Made by a program: the position numbers and the translations under genes
Shown: in pieces, positions 1-7,443 of the stretch
Position numbering within the stretch: the stretch's first letter is position 1
Layout: each line of letters opens with the position of its first letter
The notes under the pieces: model-generated
Told to the model about the DNA's origin: nothing
What the model saw: the letters and a program-made list of their open reading frames with translations, nothing else
The model's database searches: none
Assembly: GCA_002010065.2 (NCBI GenBank)
Contig: MTMD02000014.1
Location: forward strand, 68,534 to 132,533
Length of the DNA: 64,000 nt
Source: Candidatus Pyrohabitans jungbluthii
Lineage (GTDB): Archaea; Hydrothermarchaeota; Hydrothermarchaeia; Hydrothermarchaeales; BMS3B
Direction: 5' to 3'

Positions 1-2
1 TG

Positions 3-791
3 CTCGAATCCTGTGAGTTCTGTGAGCGCAGGTGTAAAAGAAACCGCAGGAAGGGCGAAATTGGCTTCTGCGGCGTTGCTGGCGAGGCAAGGCTGAGCAG
101 CGAGTTCCTGCACATGGGTGAGGAGGCTTGTCTAGTGCCCAGCCACACCTTTTTCTTCATAGGGTGCAACTTTTATTGCGTTTACTGCCAGAACTGGCCG
201 ATCTCGCGGCATGTGGAAAAGGGCTTGCCTGTAACCGGGGAATACCTGGCGGAGCTTGCTAGGAAGCGCAGACTGGGCGAAGGCAGTCGCAACGTTAACT
301 TGGTGGGAGGCTCACCCACACCAAGCTTGCATGTTATTTTAGACATGCTTGCAAAGCTGGACGTGAATGTGCCCATAGTGTGGAACAGCAACATGTACAT
401 GAGCCAAGAAGCCATGGCTCTGCTCCATGGCGCTGTGGACGTCTATCTAGGAGACTTCAAGTACGGCAACGACGAGTGTGCCATGCGTTTATCCAGGGTG
501 CCCCGCTACTTTGAGGTGGTGACGCGCAACCTCCTGCTCGCAAGGGAGCAGCAGGCGGAGCTTCTCATCCGCCACCTCGTACTTCCCAATCACGTGGAGT
601 GCTGCACCCGCAAAATTCTGGAGTGGATAACCAAGAACCTTGGAAACAAGGCGAGGGTGAATATAATGGGGCAGTACCGCCCAGAGTTTGAGGCGTACAA
701 GCATGCGGAGATATCACGGAAAGTTACCAGCGAGGAGATGGGCAGAGCCTTCGCTATTGCAAAGGAGCTCGGGCTTTGGAACCTGGACTGA
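3..791 (+). CDS. PflX-like radical SAM protein, 5' end outside window
   Basis: The frame is open from base 3, so the ORF-track start at 114 is internal and the gene begins upstream of the window; 262 residues are visible. An N-terminal cysteine cluster (CEFCERRC, then GFCG) precedes the radical SAM motif CNFYCVYC (CxxxCxxC) that binds the 4Fe-4S/SAM cluster. This layout matches the PflX group (COG1313), relatives of pyruvate formate-lyase activating enzyme. The substrate is unknown. The next gene follows after 9 bases, so the two are probably cotranscribed. Confidence 0.8.
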   Translation, partial: LESCEFCERRCKRNRRKGEIGFCGVAGEARLSSEFLHMGEEACLVPSHTFFFIGCNFYCVYCQNWPISRHVEKGLPVTGEYLAELARKRRLGEGSRNVNLVGGSPTPSLHVILDMLAKLDVNVPIVWNSNMYMSQEAMALLHGAVDVYLGDFKYGNDECAMRLSRVPRYFEVVTRNLLLAREQQAELLIRHLVLPNHVECCTRKILEWITKNLGNKARVNIMGQYRPEFEAYKHAEISRKVTSEEMGRAFAIAKELGLWNLD

Positions 792-800
792 GGTGGGGAA

Positions 801-1430
801 ATGGAGATAGTACCTATAATTTCTAAAGGCTACGATTCGAATGTGTATGTTATCAAGGATGAGAAGGTGGCGGTTATAGACACGGGGCTGAGCGAATCCT
901 GGCTGGAGCGCAAGCTTAGCGAGGTAGTTGCCCCTGAGCGCGTGGACTACGTGATAAACACCCACGCTCACGTAGACCACTGCGGGGGCAATGCGCTTTT
1001 CAAAAACGCGAAGACGCTCATCCATGAGCTTGATGCCCAAGCTTTGAGCGACGGCAGGTTCTACGGCACTGCCTCGCTTTTCGCTCAGGGTAAGAGCCTG
1101 AGGTATGACCGCGTGCTTAGGGAGGGCGATGTTATAGATCTGGGCGAGGCTAAGCTTGAGGTGCTCCACACCCCCGGGCACACCCCGGGAAGCGCGTGCT
1201 TCTATATCTCCAGCATAAAGGCGCTCTTCTCAGGCGACACCCTTTTTGCGGGAGGAAGCTTCGGACGCGTAGACTTGGGAGGCAACATGGAGCAGCTCAA
1301 GGCTTCTTTGCGACGCCTAGCTAAGCTGGATATCGATGTGCTCTACCCTGGGCACATGGAGGTTGTGGAGGGCGAGGAAGCCAGGGAAAGTGCACGCCTG
1401 GCATGGGAGATTGCGGAGGAGTATTACTGA
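801..1430 (+). CDS. MBL-fold metallo-hydrolase (glyoxalase II-like)
   Basis: A 209-residue metallo-beta-lactamase-fold hydrolase. It carries the metal-binding THAHVDHCGG (HxHxDH) motif, the second histidine in HTPGHTPGS, the bridging aspartate in FSGDTLF and the last histidine in YPGH, so the binuclear metal site looks complete. Size and motif spacing fit the glyoxalase II-like subgroup; the true substrate (thioester, persulfide or other) cannot be told from sequence. The purine-rich GAGGTGGGGAA just before the ATG acts as ribosome binding site and overlaps the end of the radical SAM gene. Confidence 0.85.
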   Translation: MEIVPIISKGYDSNVYVIKDEKVAVIDTGLSESWLERKLSEVVAPERVDYVINTHAHVDHCGGNALFKNAKTLIHELDAQALSDGRFYGTASLFAQGKSLRYDRVLREGDVIDLGEAKLEVLHTPGHTPGSACFYISSIKALFSGDTLFAGGSFGRVDLGGNMEQLKASLRRLAKLDIDVLYPGHMEVVEGEEARESARLAWEIAEEYY

Positions 1431-1465
1431 AGACTTTCTAGGCTTCGCGTTGCTAAGCCTGGCAA

Positions 1466-1573
1466 ATGAGGTCCCGCAACGTCCTTGCCAAGGTGCTCGG
1501 GAATAGGACAAAGGTGAAGCTGCTCAGGGCGTTTTTCACCTATCCTGGCAAGGAATTTTTTCTAAAATCCTAA
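1466..1573 (+). pseudogene. truncated winged-helix domain remnant
   Basis: A 35-codon frame too short for the ORF track. It begins MRSRNVLAKVLGNRTKVKLL and runs on as RAFFTYPGKEFFLKS before TAA. The pattern LGNRTKVKLLRAFFTYPGKEF resembles the first helices of archaeal winged-helix domains, such as those in front of minimal nucleotidyltransferases or ArsR-like regulators, where the recognition helix would follow. Here the protein stops before it. The neighbouring bases have no long frame, so this is probably a gene relic. Confidence 0.45.
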
Positions 1574-1758
1574 GGAGTTCAGCTTCGAACCTCTCACCGA
1601 CCTTTTGAATGTAGGTTGGGGTCACTAATTTTCCTATAGTGCTGTAGGTTCCTATAACCTGTGACGCTTCCTATGGGAGCATATCTTTTGTAGCGAATCT
1701 TCCAGATTTGCAAACCCGCCAAAATATTTAAGTAAAAGCTTTCTACAAACAAAAATCG
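1574..1758. other. non-coding or decayed stretch
   Basis: No convincing gene. The minus strand has a roughly 44-codon frame without a start codon (reading IGTYSTIGKLVTPTYIQKV and on to about base 1545) that looks protein-like and may be a fragment, but I do not recognise it. The AT-rich part near 1720-1745 (AAATATTTAAGTAAAAGC) could be the promoter of the HNH gene. Confidence 0.35.
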
Positions 1759-1818
1759 ATGGTGTGGTTGCCTTGGGGGAATTCAGGAAAATACTGGGCA
1801 CGAACGGGGGAGTAATGC

Positions 1819-2403
1819 ATGCCGCCACGGGCGATAAAAACAGTTAGAGACTTAATATACTGGCAATATGCAAAAATAATCGCCGACTCTGCAGGTTTTG
1901 GTAAAAGACACTGGCGCTTTGTGATGAGCAGATTCAAAAAGTTTCAGCAAGGAGAAATATTCTGGAACGAAATCAGAGAATACGTAAAGGAGAGAGAAAA
2001 AAGAGACGAGTGTATATTTTGCGGCAATAAAGCTTCCCTTACTTTAGAGCACATGTTTCCAAGAGCTTTAGGTGGTCCAAATGATGAGAAGAATATTGTA
2101 TGGGTGTGTCCCTCCTGCAACTCTTCGAAGAGGGACAGAAGGTTATACGAATATTATGCTCTGAAGGGAGGGTTGAAGACCGCAAAGTATGACGTTCCCA
2201 GAATCGCCGAGGGAAAATACCTGAAGTTCCTCTATGAAATGTTTAGAGATAAGGGTTTGCTTGATGCTGATATAGAGTACTTAAAAGAAAAAGTCTGTCC
2301 GCATTGTGATTTAAGAGAGACATGTGTCAAAGAGAAGAGTGAGGGGAAACTTTCTCCACTCTGTCTGGATGGGCTGGCTACGTTGTGTTTAATGGGGGAA
2401 TAA
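1819..2403 (+). CDS. HNH endonuclease family protein
   Basis: A 194-residue protein with an HNH/zinc-finger nuclease core near residues 65-110: CIFCGNKASLTLEH, then a histidine-asparagine region and CPSCNSSKRD. The two CxxC pairs bind structural zinc and the LEH histidine would be catalytic. The first 60 residues are basic and helical, the C-terminal part has another cysteine/histidine cluster (CPHCDLRETC). It points away from the adjacent restriction operon. An in-frame TAA at 1813 lies just before this ATG, so translation cannot begin further upstream. The target is unknown; a defence role is possible from the location. Confidence 0.75.
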   Translation: MPPRAIKTVRDLIYWQYAKIIADSAGFGKRHWRFVMSRFKKFQQGEIFWNEIREYVKEREKRDECIFCGNKASLTLEHMFPRALGGPNDEKNIVWVCPSCNSSKRDRRLYEYYALKGGLKTAKYDVPRIAEGKYLKFLYEMFRDKGLLDADIEYLKEKVCPHCDLRETCVKEKSEGKLSPLCLDGLATLCLMGE

Positions 2404-2460
2404 CGCGCCGTTGGTGTAAGAAATAGGTGGTATATCATAGGAGGTGGTAGATCATTCCTC

Positions 2461-2655
2461 TCAACAAACTCCTTCTTTGAATTCTATATCAAAAAGGTCT
2501 TTATTAAACCGCCTCTTAAAAATATCTTCTGCAAGCTTTTTAAACTCCGGAAACTCCCTCGCAAACTGGACAAACAGCTCTCTTGCATAATAAACACACC
2601 CACCATCAGCAGAAACCATTATTTTAAGAATCTTTTTTGCTTCTTCTTTATTCAT
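2461..2655 (-). CDS. 64-residue protein at end of type I RM operon
   Basis: The ORF track gives 119 residues, but the first ATG preceded by a strong GGAGAGGAGG ribosome site is at 2655, giving a 64-residue protein starting MNKEEAKKIL. It overlaps the last bases of the DUF45 protease gene, so translation is coupled. It is helical and charged with two cysteines; I recognise no family. As the last gene of the restriction operon it may be a small partner or regulator, which is inference from position only. Confidence 0.6.
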   Translation of the reverse strand: MNKEEAKKILKIMVSADGGCVYYARELFVQFAREFPEFKKLAEDIFKRRFNKDLFDIEFKEGVC

Positions 2656-3412
2656 GTATACCTCCTCTCCATTCCCTCCATGATACCTCTGAAAATCTAT
2701 GAGCTTGGAAACATGCCTTATTACCATTAAAAATCGGCAGCTTATAGCCAGTGTGGATATAAAACCAATACTCAGTAAGCTTCTTTTCATTGGCTTTAAA
2801 GTCTTCAAACTCCTTTTCAACGATGCTCCAGAATCTCTTGCTGTGCCTCTTCTCTTTTAGATGTACTACTTCATGGAAAACCACATACCTCATCAACTCC
2901 TCTGGAAGCACAGCCAGCTTCAAATTAAAGCTAAGATTGCCGTTTGAGGAGCAGCTTGCCCACTTGCTCCTCTGATTTTTAATGAAAATTTTCCCAGGCT
3001 TCAGACATAACTTCTCAGAATATTCCTCCACAGCTTCCTCAATTTTCTCTCTGAGGATTTTCCTGATCTGCTTTTTAATCTTCCTGTGGTGTGCTTCACT
3101 TTCAGGATTTATTAATACCTTACCCCTCTCAAAATCGATGCTTGGTTCTTCAGATGGGACTATCTTTAACTTCCTGCCGAAAAGGATAGCCTCATCTTCA
3201 TCGAGGCTTTCATTTATCTTATTTACAACCTCCTGAATTTCCCTGTACTTCCGAATTATCCAGCTTTTCTTCCTCTCTAAAATATCCTCCTCGCTCTTCA
3301 TATTCTCGGGAAGCACCACAAGAAGCGAGCCCGTTTTGAACTCCAGCCTGGGGTACTTCACTCGCCTCTTCTCTACTCTGTATTCAACTTCAACCCCGTT
3401 GGCTTTAAACAC
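2648..3412 (-). CDS. YgjP/DUF45 zinc metalloprotease of the RM operon
   Basis: A 254-residue protein with the YgjP-like (DUF45) metallopeptidase signature: RSKWASCSSNGNLSFN followed by FHEVVHLKEKRHSKRFW, where HEVVH supplies two zinc histidines and the glutamate and the downstream histidine is the third ligand. I chose the GTG one base after the hsdR stop rather than the ORF-track start, which lies 60 bases inside hsdR. To my knowledge these proteases are often found next to type I restriction genes, but their substrate is not established. Confidence 0.8.
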   Translation of the reverse strand: MFKANGVEVEYRVEKRRVKYPRLEFKTGSLLVVLPENMKSEEDILERKKSWIIRKYREIQEVVNKINESLDEDEAILFGRKLKIVPSEEPSIDFERGKVLINPESEAHHRKIKKQIRKILREKIEEAVEEYSEKLCLKPGKIFIKNQRSKWASCSSNGNLSFNLKLAVLPEELMRYVVFHEVVHLKEKRHSKRFWSIVEKEFEDFKANEKKLTEYWFYIHTGYKLPIFNGNKACFQAHRFSEVSWREWRGGIHE

Positions 3413-3413
3413 A

Positions 3414-6400
3414 TCAGTCCAGCTCTTCAAAGCCCTGCATGATCTTCTCATGTATCTCCTTCCTATCCTCAAAGCTCAGCTTATCCTTGAACCTCCTCAA
3501 AAACCTCATCAGCTCCCTGCCCACCTCCTTCTTAGTGGTGCTCTTCCTGCTCCACCCCTGGAATAGCTTCCCCTTTTCCACGAGCTGCTGAACAAAACCT
3601 TTTACATCTTGAATTAGCTCCTCAGCTTTGCTCAGCCTCTCCTCCAGCACCACAAGCATTAGATACTCGTGCTCGCTGAGCTTGAGCCTCTTCTTCCTCT
3701 CCTCAAGCTCAATGAGATTTTTAACCTCCTTCTCAAGCTGTGAGTAAGCCTCCTCTATCGCTAACTTCCTCTGCTTCCACTTTTTTATTATCCTCTCCAC
3801 CCTCTCGGCGATGGGCTCATACACCGGGTTGCTCGCCTTGTCAACGAGCACGTACCTGTTTAGGGTGAAAATCATGTCGTATATCTTCGCCTCAGCATCG
3901 CCATAGGCTTTGCTCAGCTTCTCCAAGTAATCCTCATCCAGCCTGAGAATTGGGAACTCCTCTTTTATCCTGTCAACCTCAATGCTTCTGTGTATCGCCT
4001 CAAGCGTCTTGGGGTAGTACTCCTCTACTTTTTCTCTCACCACCAGAGCTTTAGGCTCCTGCTCGGGGTACTCTGCCTCCTCACTGGGGTCTCTCCTCTT
4101 TGCGTATCTGCTGTAGGCGATGTAAACCTGAGTTAGCCACCCGAAGCGCGAGGCATGCTGTGCCTTAACCGGATGAGAGCCCAGAAACTCAAAGAGGTTT
4201 CTGAGCTTTCTGTAGTTTTTGAGAAAGAGCTTTGCCTTTTTTTCATCCTTAGCTAATAATTTTACAGCAGACATCAGCGTAGCCCTGTCGTCTTTGCCCT
4301 TATCAATCCCCTGGAATATCTCCTCTGTGTCCCCAAGAAGTGTGACGAACTCTTGAGCCTTTTCATCGATGCTTATGAGCACCCCTTCAACGTCTTGCTT
4401 CTCGTAGTCTTCTAAGGCTTTCTCGAATTCTGCGAGAATGCCCACGTAGTCAATAATCAGCCCCGCTTCTTTAACGCTCCTGTACGGGCGGTTGGTTCTC
4501 GCCACCGATTGGAGAAGCCTGTGCCCTTTCAGTGGCTTGTCCAGATACATAACCTGTAGCACAGGTGCATCGAAACCCGTGAGTAGCATGTCGGTAACCA
4601 CGAGTATCTTGGGCAGCTTGCCATTTTTGAACTTCTCTACAATCTCCTCCTTTATCTCCCCCACATCCTTGCCCGGGAACCTCTCTCTAAGCTCCTTAAG
4701 GTAGTCAGAGATAATCTTTTCCTTCTCAACCCTGTTGTAGGTCATCACCACCTCAACATAGCCTTTCGGTAAAAGCGTGTCCAACTCCCTCTTGTAGTGC
4801 ACGCATGAAGCTCTATTCACCGCCACAACCATGGCTTTAAACTTCCCGTCCACCTCCCGCAAAAAGTGCTCTGCAATATCGCTGGCGACCCTCTTTATCC
4901 TTCTCGGATTGGAGAGCACCACCTTAATTTTGTCCAGCTTTCTGCTTATCTTCTTCTCCACCTCTTCCTTCAGCTCTTCAGGAATTTCCTCCTCTTCATA
5001 CTCAAGAAAAGCCCTGAGGAGGTTTTTTCTCAGCACTATGTCGCTCTCCATCCTCGTTTGAAAGACTATGGGCAGGGTGAAGCCGTCCTTCAGCGAGTCG
5101 AGAACAAAGTACTTGTGCAGGTAGAGCTCTCCTTTATCTGGATAGGCAAACTCCAAAAAGGTGTCTCTCCCCTTCTTTGATATGGGCGTACCCGTGAAAG
5201 CAAAGAAGAAGGCGTTTCTAAGTATGTTCTTCATCTGCGAGGCAAGGAGACCGTACTGAGTGCGGTGTCCTTCGTCTATGAACGCTATAACGTTCTTCCT
5301 TGTTGCTATCGTCTCTCCTAAGCCCTGCGCTTCCAGCTCTCTGGCAAGCTCCTCAAGCTCCTTAGGCTGGAACTTGTGGATAAGGGTGATGAATATCCCC
5401 CTCTTTCCTCGCCCGGAGTCGTGGCTCAGCACCTCTCTCAGCTTGGCTATGGAGTCTATCACCTCCGGCTTTATCTCCACATCGAGTGCTGAAAACTCCT
5501 GCCTGAGCTGCTCCTGAAGCTCCACTCTATCGACAACGAAAAAGATGGTGGGGTTCTCTAAGCTTCTGTGCCTGTACAGCTTGAGCGCCGCGAATATCAT
5601 TGTCAGCGTCTTTCCGCTGCCCTGCCAGTGCCACACTAGCCCGTGGTTTCTTTGGTCTTCTCCCCTCAGGTTGCGGAGCACCCTCTCGTAAATCATGTTC
5701 GCAGCTTCGTACTGCATGTATCTGGGCAGCACCTTCGTTATCCTGCCCCTCTCTTCCCTCACAAAGGTGAAGTTCGCCAGTATGTCCAGCAGAGTGCGCC
5801 TCCGCAGCATCTCCAGCGTCGCCTCAAGCTCGTCCAGCTCACCAGCGCGCCAGCGGTATATGCTTACCTCGTCTGCCTCCCTCACATTGGGGAAGTACCT
5901 CGCCTCCTGCTCCGCGGCGATGCTGAACTGCACATATTTAAAAAGCTCGGGCACCGTGCTCTCATACTCCTTGACCTGCCTGTAGGCATCCCGCCATGAG
6001 ACGCTTGCATCCGCAGGATTCTTGCACTCTATCAGCACCAGAGGCATGCCGTTAACGTATAGCACAAGGTCGGCTCTTATTCTCTCAGCAGCACCCTCAA
6101 AGCTCACCTGCCTGCTCACCACAAACTCATTCTTTGCAATATCCTCTAAGTCAACCAAACGAGCAAGCATCAACTCCCTGCTCTTCTCCAGCTTTATCCC
6201 CACACCCCGCCTGAAAAACCTCAGAAACTGCCTCGTGCCATGTATAGACGCGGGCAGGCTCTTTAGCTCCACAAGTATCCTGTTTATGTCCCCCTCTGTA
6301 AGCTTCTCCCCGTTTATCCTCCTCAGAGCACTGGCTAAGCTCCTCTCCAGCAGGGGCTCAGCCAAGCTCTCCCTCTCTAACGCCTGCGCTGGCACAAAGC

Positions 6401-6470
6401 GCCAGCCCTCTTCCACGAGTTTTTCAATGATGTAGTCCTCGACGGCGCTCTTCTCGGTGAAGGTGGGCAT
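3414..6470 (-). CDS. hsdR: type I restriction enzyme R subunit
   Basis: The 1018-residue restriction/translocation subunit. The N-terminal PD-(D/E)xK nuclease has D134 and E148-x-K150 (ADLVLYVNG, LIECKNP). The SF2 motor follows with Walker A WQGSGKT near 272-278, DEGH near 389-392 and the later motif SVARTNRP. A long helical C-terminal part would dock on HsdM/HsdS. The length is normal and all key residues are present, so it looks functional. Its start overlaps the end of the HEPN-like gene by 47 bases, and its stop is one base from the start of the DUF45 gene. With HsdM and HsdS it would cleave unmodified foreign DNA in the cytoplasm. Confidence 0.95.
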   Translation of the reverse strand: MPTFTEKSAVEDYIIEKLVEEGWRFVPAQALERESLAEPLLERSLASALRRINGEKLTEGDINRILVELKSLPASIHGTRQFLRFFRRGVGIKLEKSRELMLARLVDLEDIAKNEFVVSRQVSFEGAAERIRADLVLYVNGMPLVLIECKNPADASVSWRDAYRQVKEYESTVPELFKYVQFSIAAEQEARYFPNVREADEVSIYRWRAGELDELEATLEMLRRRTLLDILANFTFVREERGRITKVLPRYMQYEAANMIYERVLRNLRGEDQRNHGLVWHWQGSGKTLTMIFAALKLYRHRSLENPTIFFVVDRVELQEQLRQEFSALDVEIKPEVIDSIAKLREVLSHDSGRGKRGIFITLIHKFQPKELEELARELEAQGLGETIATRKNVIAFIDEGHRTQYGLLASQMKNILRNAFFFAFTGTPISKKGRDTFLEFAYPDKGELYLHKYFVLDSLKDGFTLPIVFQTRMESDIVLRKNLLRAFLEYEEEEIPEELKEEVEKKISRKLDKIKVVLSNPRRIKRVASDIAEHFLREVDGKFKAMVVAVNRASCVHYKRELDTLLPKGYVEVVMTYNRVEKEKIISDYLKELRERFPGKDVGEIKEEIVEKFKNGKLPKILVVTDMLLTGFDAPVLQVMYLDKPLKGHRLLQSVARTNRPYRSVKEAGLIIDYVGILAEFEKALEDYEKQDVEGVLISIDEKAQEFVTLLGDTEEIFQGIDKGKDDRATLMSAVKLLAKDEKKAKLFLKNYRKLRNLFEFLGSHPVKAQHASRFGWLTQVYIAYSRYAKRRDPSEEAEYPEQEPKALVVREKVEEYYPKTLEAIHRSIEVDRIKEEFPILRLDEDYLEKLSKAYGDAEAKIYDMIFTLNRYVLVDKASNPVYEPIAERVERIIKKWKQRKLAIEEAYSQLEKEVKNLIELEERKKRLKLSEHEYLMLVVLEERLSKAEELIQDVKGFVQQLVEKGKLFQGWSRKSTTKKEVGRELMRFLRRFKDKLSFEDRKEIHEKIMQGFEELD

Positions 6471-7443
6471 TTTTAGTCACTCTTTTTAGATGTTTTTCTA
6501 ATTCTACATCAAAATTTTTGATTATATTACCTAAAATTATAAATATTTTGTCTAAAGAATCTACTATGCCAAGTCCTGGCTTATAATCTGTTGGCTTAAG
6601 TTTTCCATCTGGATACCTCGTATATGAAAAATGTGGATAAGTAATTACAGATAATATAAAAATACAACCAGAAATTCCAAAGAGTTTAATTATTTTATCT
6701 ATATTTTCATGAGTATAAGTTAAATTTCTGTCTATAGAATTCAATTCATGTTCGGGTAAATTTACCTTTTTTAGATTTTTAAGTAAATCTATTTTGAATT
6801 TTTTTATAGTTTTGCGGAGCTGTCTTATATCCACATTTTTATCAATTTTAATGAATTTTTTACATAACTCTAAATAAACATAAATTTCATTTTTATCCAT
6901 TTTTGCTAATCGTTCTGGTTTACGTTCTATGTATTTTTTTAGTTTATCTATATCAGATTTATTAATTTTCTTTTTCAAATAATTGCATTTATTCAAACAA
7001 TCAATTACCTTTTCCATATTATTAAGAAATATAAAAAATGTTCTCGGCGTAATATGGCTGATAGTTTTATTTTCATCATTCTTCCTAAATAATTTGGTTA
7101 ATAAACCACCTTTTATTTCTTTTTTCCTGCCGTATAAGTCATTCTTTTTGATGATGCCTAAATATAGGCCATATCCTTTGGAAATTTTCTCTACAGCTTG
7201 CTGTAAATGATATACTGACAATGACCAAATTTTTTCTTTACTTAATAATTTTGCTGCTTTATAATCCTCTTTTGCACAATATAAAAGAGAAGAAATATAT
7301 TCTGCATTTCTAATATGTGTTTGGTTATGAATATATTTTTCAAGGTATTGATATAGCTCTAACACGTCTTTTAAACTAATATTTAGGCCGGCAGTTTTAT
7401 TTGCAGTATTAATCGCAACTTGAATAGCCTTAATATTTGTCAA
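6424..7443 (-). CDS. HEPN-like protein inside the RM operon
   Basis: A 339-residue, lysine- and isoleucine-rich protein. Residues about 55-95 (AKEDYKAAKLL, then YHLQQAVEKISKGYGL) match the HEPN four-helix pattern in which an HxQQAxEK helix is typical. Further on, R239-N240 to H245 (RNLTYTH) resembles the Rx4-6H catalytic motif of HEPN ribonucleases, though one residue longer than the commonest spacing. A hydrophobic stretch near 255-270 could be buried or membrane-touching. It starts in the ATGA-type overlap with the hsdS stop and overlaps hsdR, so it is made with the RM subunits. Base composition is much more AT-rich than hsdR. The ribonuclease role is inference. Confidence 0.6.
   Translation of the reverse strand: MTNIKAIQVAINTANKTAGLNISLKDVLELYQYLEKYIHNQTHIRNAEYISSLLYCAKEDYKAAKLLSKEKIWSLSVYHLQQAVEKISKGYGLYLGIIKKNDLYGRKKEIKGGLLTKLFRKNDENKTISHITPRTFFIFLNNMEKVIDCLNKCNYLKKKINKSDIDKLKKYIERKPERLAKMDKNEIYVYLELCKKFIKIDKNVDIRQLRKTIKKFKIDLLKNLKKVNLPEHELNSIDRNLTYTHENIDKIIKLFGISGCIFILSVITYPHFSYTRYPDGKLKPTDYKPGLGIVDSLDKIFIILGNIIKNFDVELEKHLKRVTKNAHLHREERRRGLHH

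Noticed and set aside
714-1181. 155-residue minus-strand ORF
   Set aside because: Antisense to the radical SAM and MBL genes.
1590-1620. tRNA-like T-arm (GAGGTTCGAAGCT on the minus strand)
   Set aside because: No acceptor stem, anticodon arm or pairing of the T stem around it.
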